Assembly (NCBI GenBank): GCA_019689515.1
Contig: JADGHI010000191.1
Location: forward strand, 1-7,091
Length of the DNA: 7,091 nt
Direction of reading: 5' to 3'
Source of the DNA: Acetobacteraceae bacterium
GTDB taxonomy: Bacteria > Pseudomonadota > Alphaproteobacteria > Acetobacterales > Acetobacteraceae
Part shown: piece after piece, positions 6,257-7,091 of the stretch
Layout of the letters: each line of letters starts with the position of its first letter
How positions within the stretch are numbered: position 1 is the first letter of the stretch
The notes under the pieces: generated by a model
What the model was told of the DNA's origin: nothing
The model's input: only the letters and a program-made list of their open reading frames with translations
The model's database searches: none
Program-made: the position numbers and the translations under genes

Positions 6257-6907
6257 ATGATTCGCCCCGTTTCCCTCGGCCGTCGCGGTCTTCTCGCCAC
6301 CGCCGCTGCCACAGCGGCCGCCCTCGTCGCGCCGGCTCCGCTCGATTCCGCCGCGGCCCAGGCCGCCGGCGACCCGGCGGCCGTGGTCGAACGCTTCCAC
6401 GCCGTGCTGCTCGACGTGATGCGCAGCGCGCGCCAACTCGGCACGCAGGGCCGCGAACAGCGCCTGCGCCCCGCCATGCAGGCGGCCTTCGACCTGCCCG
6501 CCATGGCGCGCATTGCCGTCGGTCCGGCCTGGACCCGGATGACGCCCGCGCAGCAGGCCGCGATCATGCAGGCCTTCGCCGACTGGTCTGTCGCCACCTA
6601 CGCCGCCCGTTTCGACGGCTATTCCGGCGAGACCTTCACCACCCAGGGCGAGACCGAGCTCCGCAATGGCGACCGGCTGGTACGCACCACCCTGAACCGG
6701 ACCGGGGGCGAGCCGCCGGTGCAGCTCAACTACCTGATGCGCCGGACCGGCGGAGACGGCTGGAAGATCGTGGACCTCTACCTGACCGGCACGATCAGCG
6801 AGCTCGCCTCCCGCCGCGCCGAGTTCACTGCGATCCTGCGAGACGGCGGGCCGGAGCGGCTGGTGGCGGAGCTGCGCCGCCGCACCGACGCGCTGCTGCG
6901 GGGCTGA
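6257..6907 (+). CDS. hpnM: HpnM, exported Ttg2D/MlaC-like protein of hopanoid loci
   Basis: Periplasmic lipid-shuttle-type protein of the toluene-tolerance Ttg2D/MlaC family, which in hopanoid clusters is called HpnM and is thought to move hopanoids or phospholipids towards the outer membrane. 216 residues from ATG at 6257. The N-terminus has a twin-arginine, GRRGLL (8-13), a hydrophobic Ala/Leu stretch (about 12-29) and a likely cleavage after AQA (34-36), so export by Tat or Sec is expected. Family features in the mature part: VVERFHAVLLDVM (43-55), FDLPAMARIAVGPAW (78-92), the Ttg2D-like PAQQAAIMQAFADWSVATYAAR (97-118) and GWKIVDLYLTGTISELASRRAEF (168-190), which is the conserved WKIVD(V/L) signature. 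Length matches the family. It diverges from hpnA; no transporter partner (hpnN, mlaEFD) is in the window. Tat use is inferred from RR only. Confidence 0.92.
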   Translation: MIRPVSLGRRGLLATAAATAAALVAPAPLDSAAAQAAGDPAAVVERFHAVLLDVMRSARQLGTQGREQRLRPAMQAAFDLPAMARIAVGPAWTRMTPAQQAAIMQAFADWSVATYAARFDGYSGETFTTQGETELRNGDRLVRTTLNRTGGEPPVQLNYLMRRTGGDGWKIVDLYLTGTISELASRRAEFTAILRDGGPERLVAELRRRTDALLRG

Positions 6908-7091
6908 GCGCGGCTGCCCTGGGTCGCGCTGCCGGTGGCGGCGGCGGCCATTGGGACTCTCGCCGTCGCCGGTGCGGTCGCGCCCGGGCGGCCCTCGGGC
7001 ACGGGCGCCGCCGGCTGGGTCGCGCCCGGGTCCTCCAGAGGTTCCGGTTCCGTCGGCGCGGCACTGCCCGGATCCCCCCACAGGCCGAAGC
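6908..7091. other. Unassigned right-end region (184 bp), possible end of a minus-strand gene
   Basis: No gene can be assigned here. All three minus frames are open through most of it, as expected in very GC-rich DNA. One minus frame enters from the right edge as GFGLWGDPGSAAPTEPEPLE, a Pro/Ala/Glu-rich composition like the C-terminal tail of an exported or membrane protein; it would not stop until 6778, overlapping hpnM by 130 bp. A plus frame instead reads RLPWVALPVAAAAIGTLAVA, a membrane-helix-like string, but has no convincing start. Third-position G/C content does not separate the two. No terminator with a T-tract was seen after hpnM. Confidence 0.3.
6976..7030. repeat. 13-bp direct repeat, 42-bp period
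   Basis: GGTCGCGCCCGGG occurs at 6976-6988 and 7018-7030. The 42-bp period is exactly 14 codons, so in the minus frame it yields PGAT twice and in the plus frame VAPG twice. This fits a low-complexity coding tail but does not prove it. Confidence 0.6.

Noticed and set aside
1..7091. tRNA, rRNA, riboswitch, CRISPR array, transposase or phage genes
   Set aside because: I saw no cloverleaf or rRNA-like stretch, no regularly spaced repeats and no mobile-element protein motifs; genes fill nearly the whole window.
1..7091. A wholly undescribed biological system
   Set aside because: All six assignable genes belong to known hopanoid families in a recognisable arrangement; only local details look unusual.

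Overview
The window carries a bacterial hopanoid (triterpenoid membrane lipid) biosynthesis locus. The DNA is very GC-rich with strong G/C preference at third codon positions, and genes overlap by 4 bp. The combination hpnA-hpnB-shc-hpnG with hpnH and hpnM is typical of Alphaproteobacteria. The composition and protein style suggest Acetobacteraceae or a relative (Roseomonas-like), but that assignment is an inference from memory, not from a search.

Layout, left to right. A plus-strand hpnH (radical SAM, adenosylhopane synthase) enters truncated from the left edge and ends at 1090. It runs tail-to-tail into a minus-strand block read from right to left: hpnA (6157 to 5162), hpnB (5165 to 3999), a 155-bp gap, shc/hpnF (3843 to 1843), and hpnG (1846 to 998). 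hpnA/hpnB overlap by TTGA and shc/hpnG by GTGA, so each pair is probably translationally coupled. hpnG and hpnH overlap antisense by 93 bp. On the right, hpnM (6257 to 6907, plus) diverges from hpnA across a 99-bp region that should hold both promoters. The last 184 bp (6908-7091) contain no gene that can be assigned with confidence.

How the genes work together. Shc cyclises squalene to hopene/hopanol. HpnH joins a 5'-deoxyadenosyl group to hopene to give adenosylhopane. HpnG removes adenine to give (phospho)ribosylhopane, the precursor of bacteriohopanetetrol-type lipids. HpnA (SDR-type epimerase/dehydratase) and HpnB (membrane glycosyltransferase) are hopanoid-associated enzymes, probably for polar side chains, with exact reactions not settled. 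HpnM is an exported Ttg2D/MlaC-like protein thought to help move hopanoids or phospholipids across the periplasm. The squalene-making genes hpnC, hpnD and hpnE, which lie between hpnB and shc in several known clusters, are absent; the 155-bp gap stands in their place.

The locus is a recognised system, not a new one. The details most worth a second look are an in-frame insert of about 35 residues in HpnG, the antisense hpnG/hpnH tail overlap that gives HpnG a leucine-rich tail, a 10-bp hairpin at the hpnB stop, an AT-richer dyad over the first shc codons, and a 16-bp palindrome in the hpnA/hpnM divergent region.
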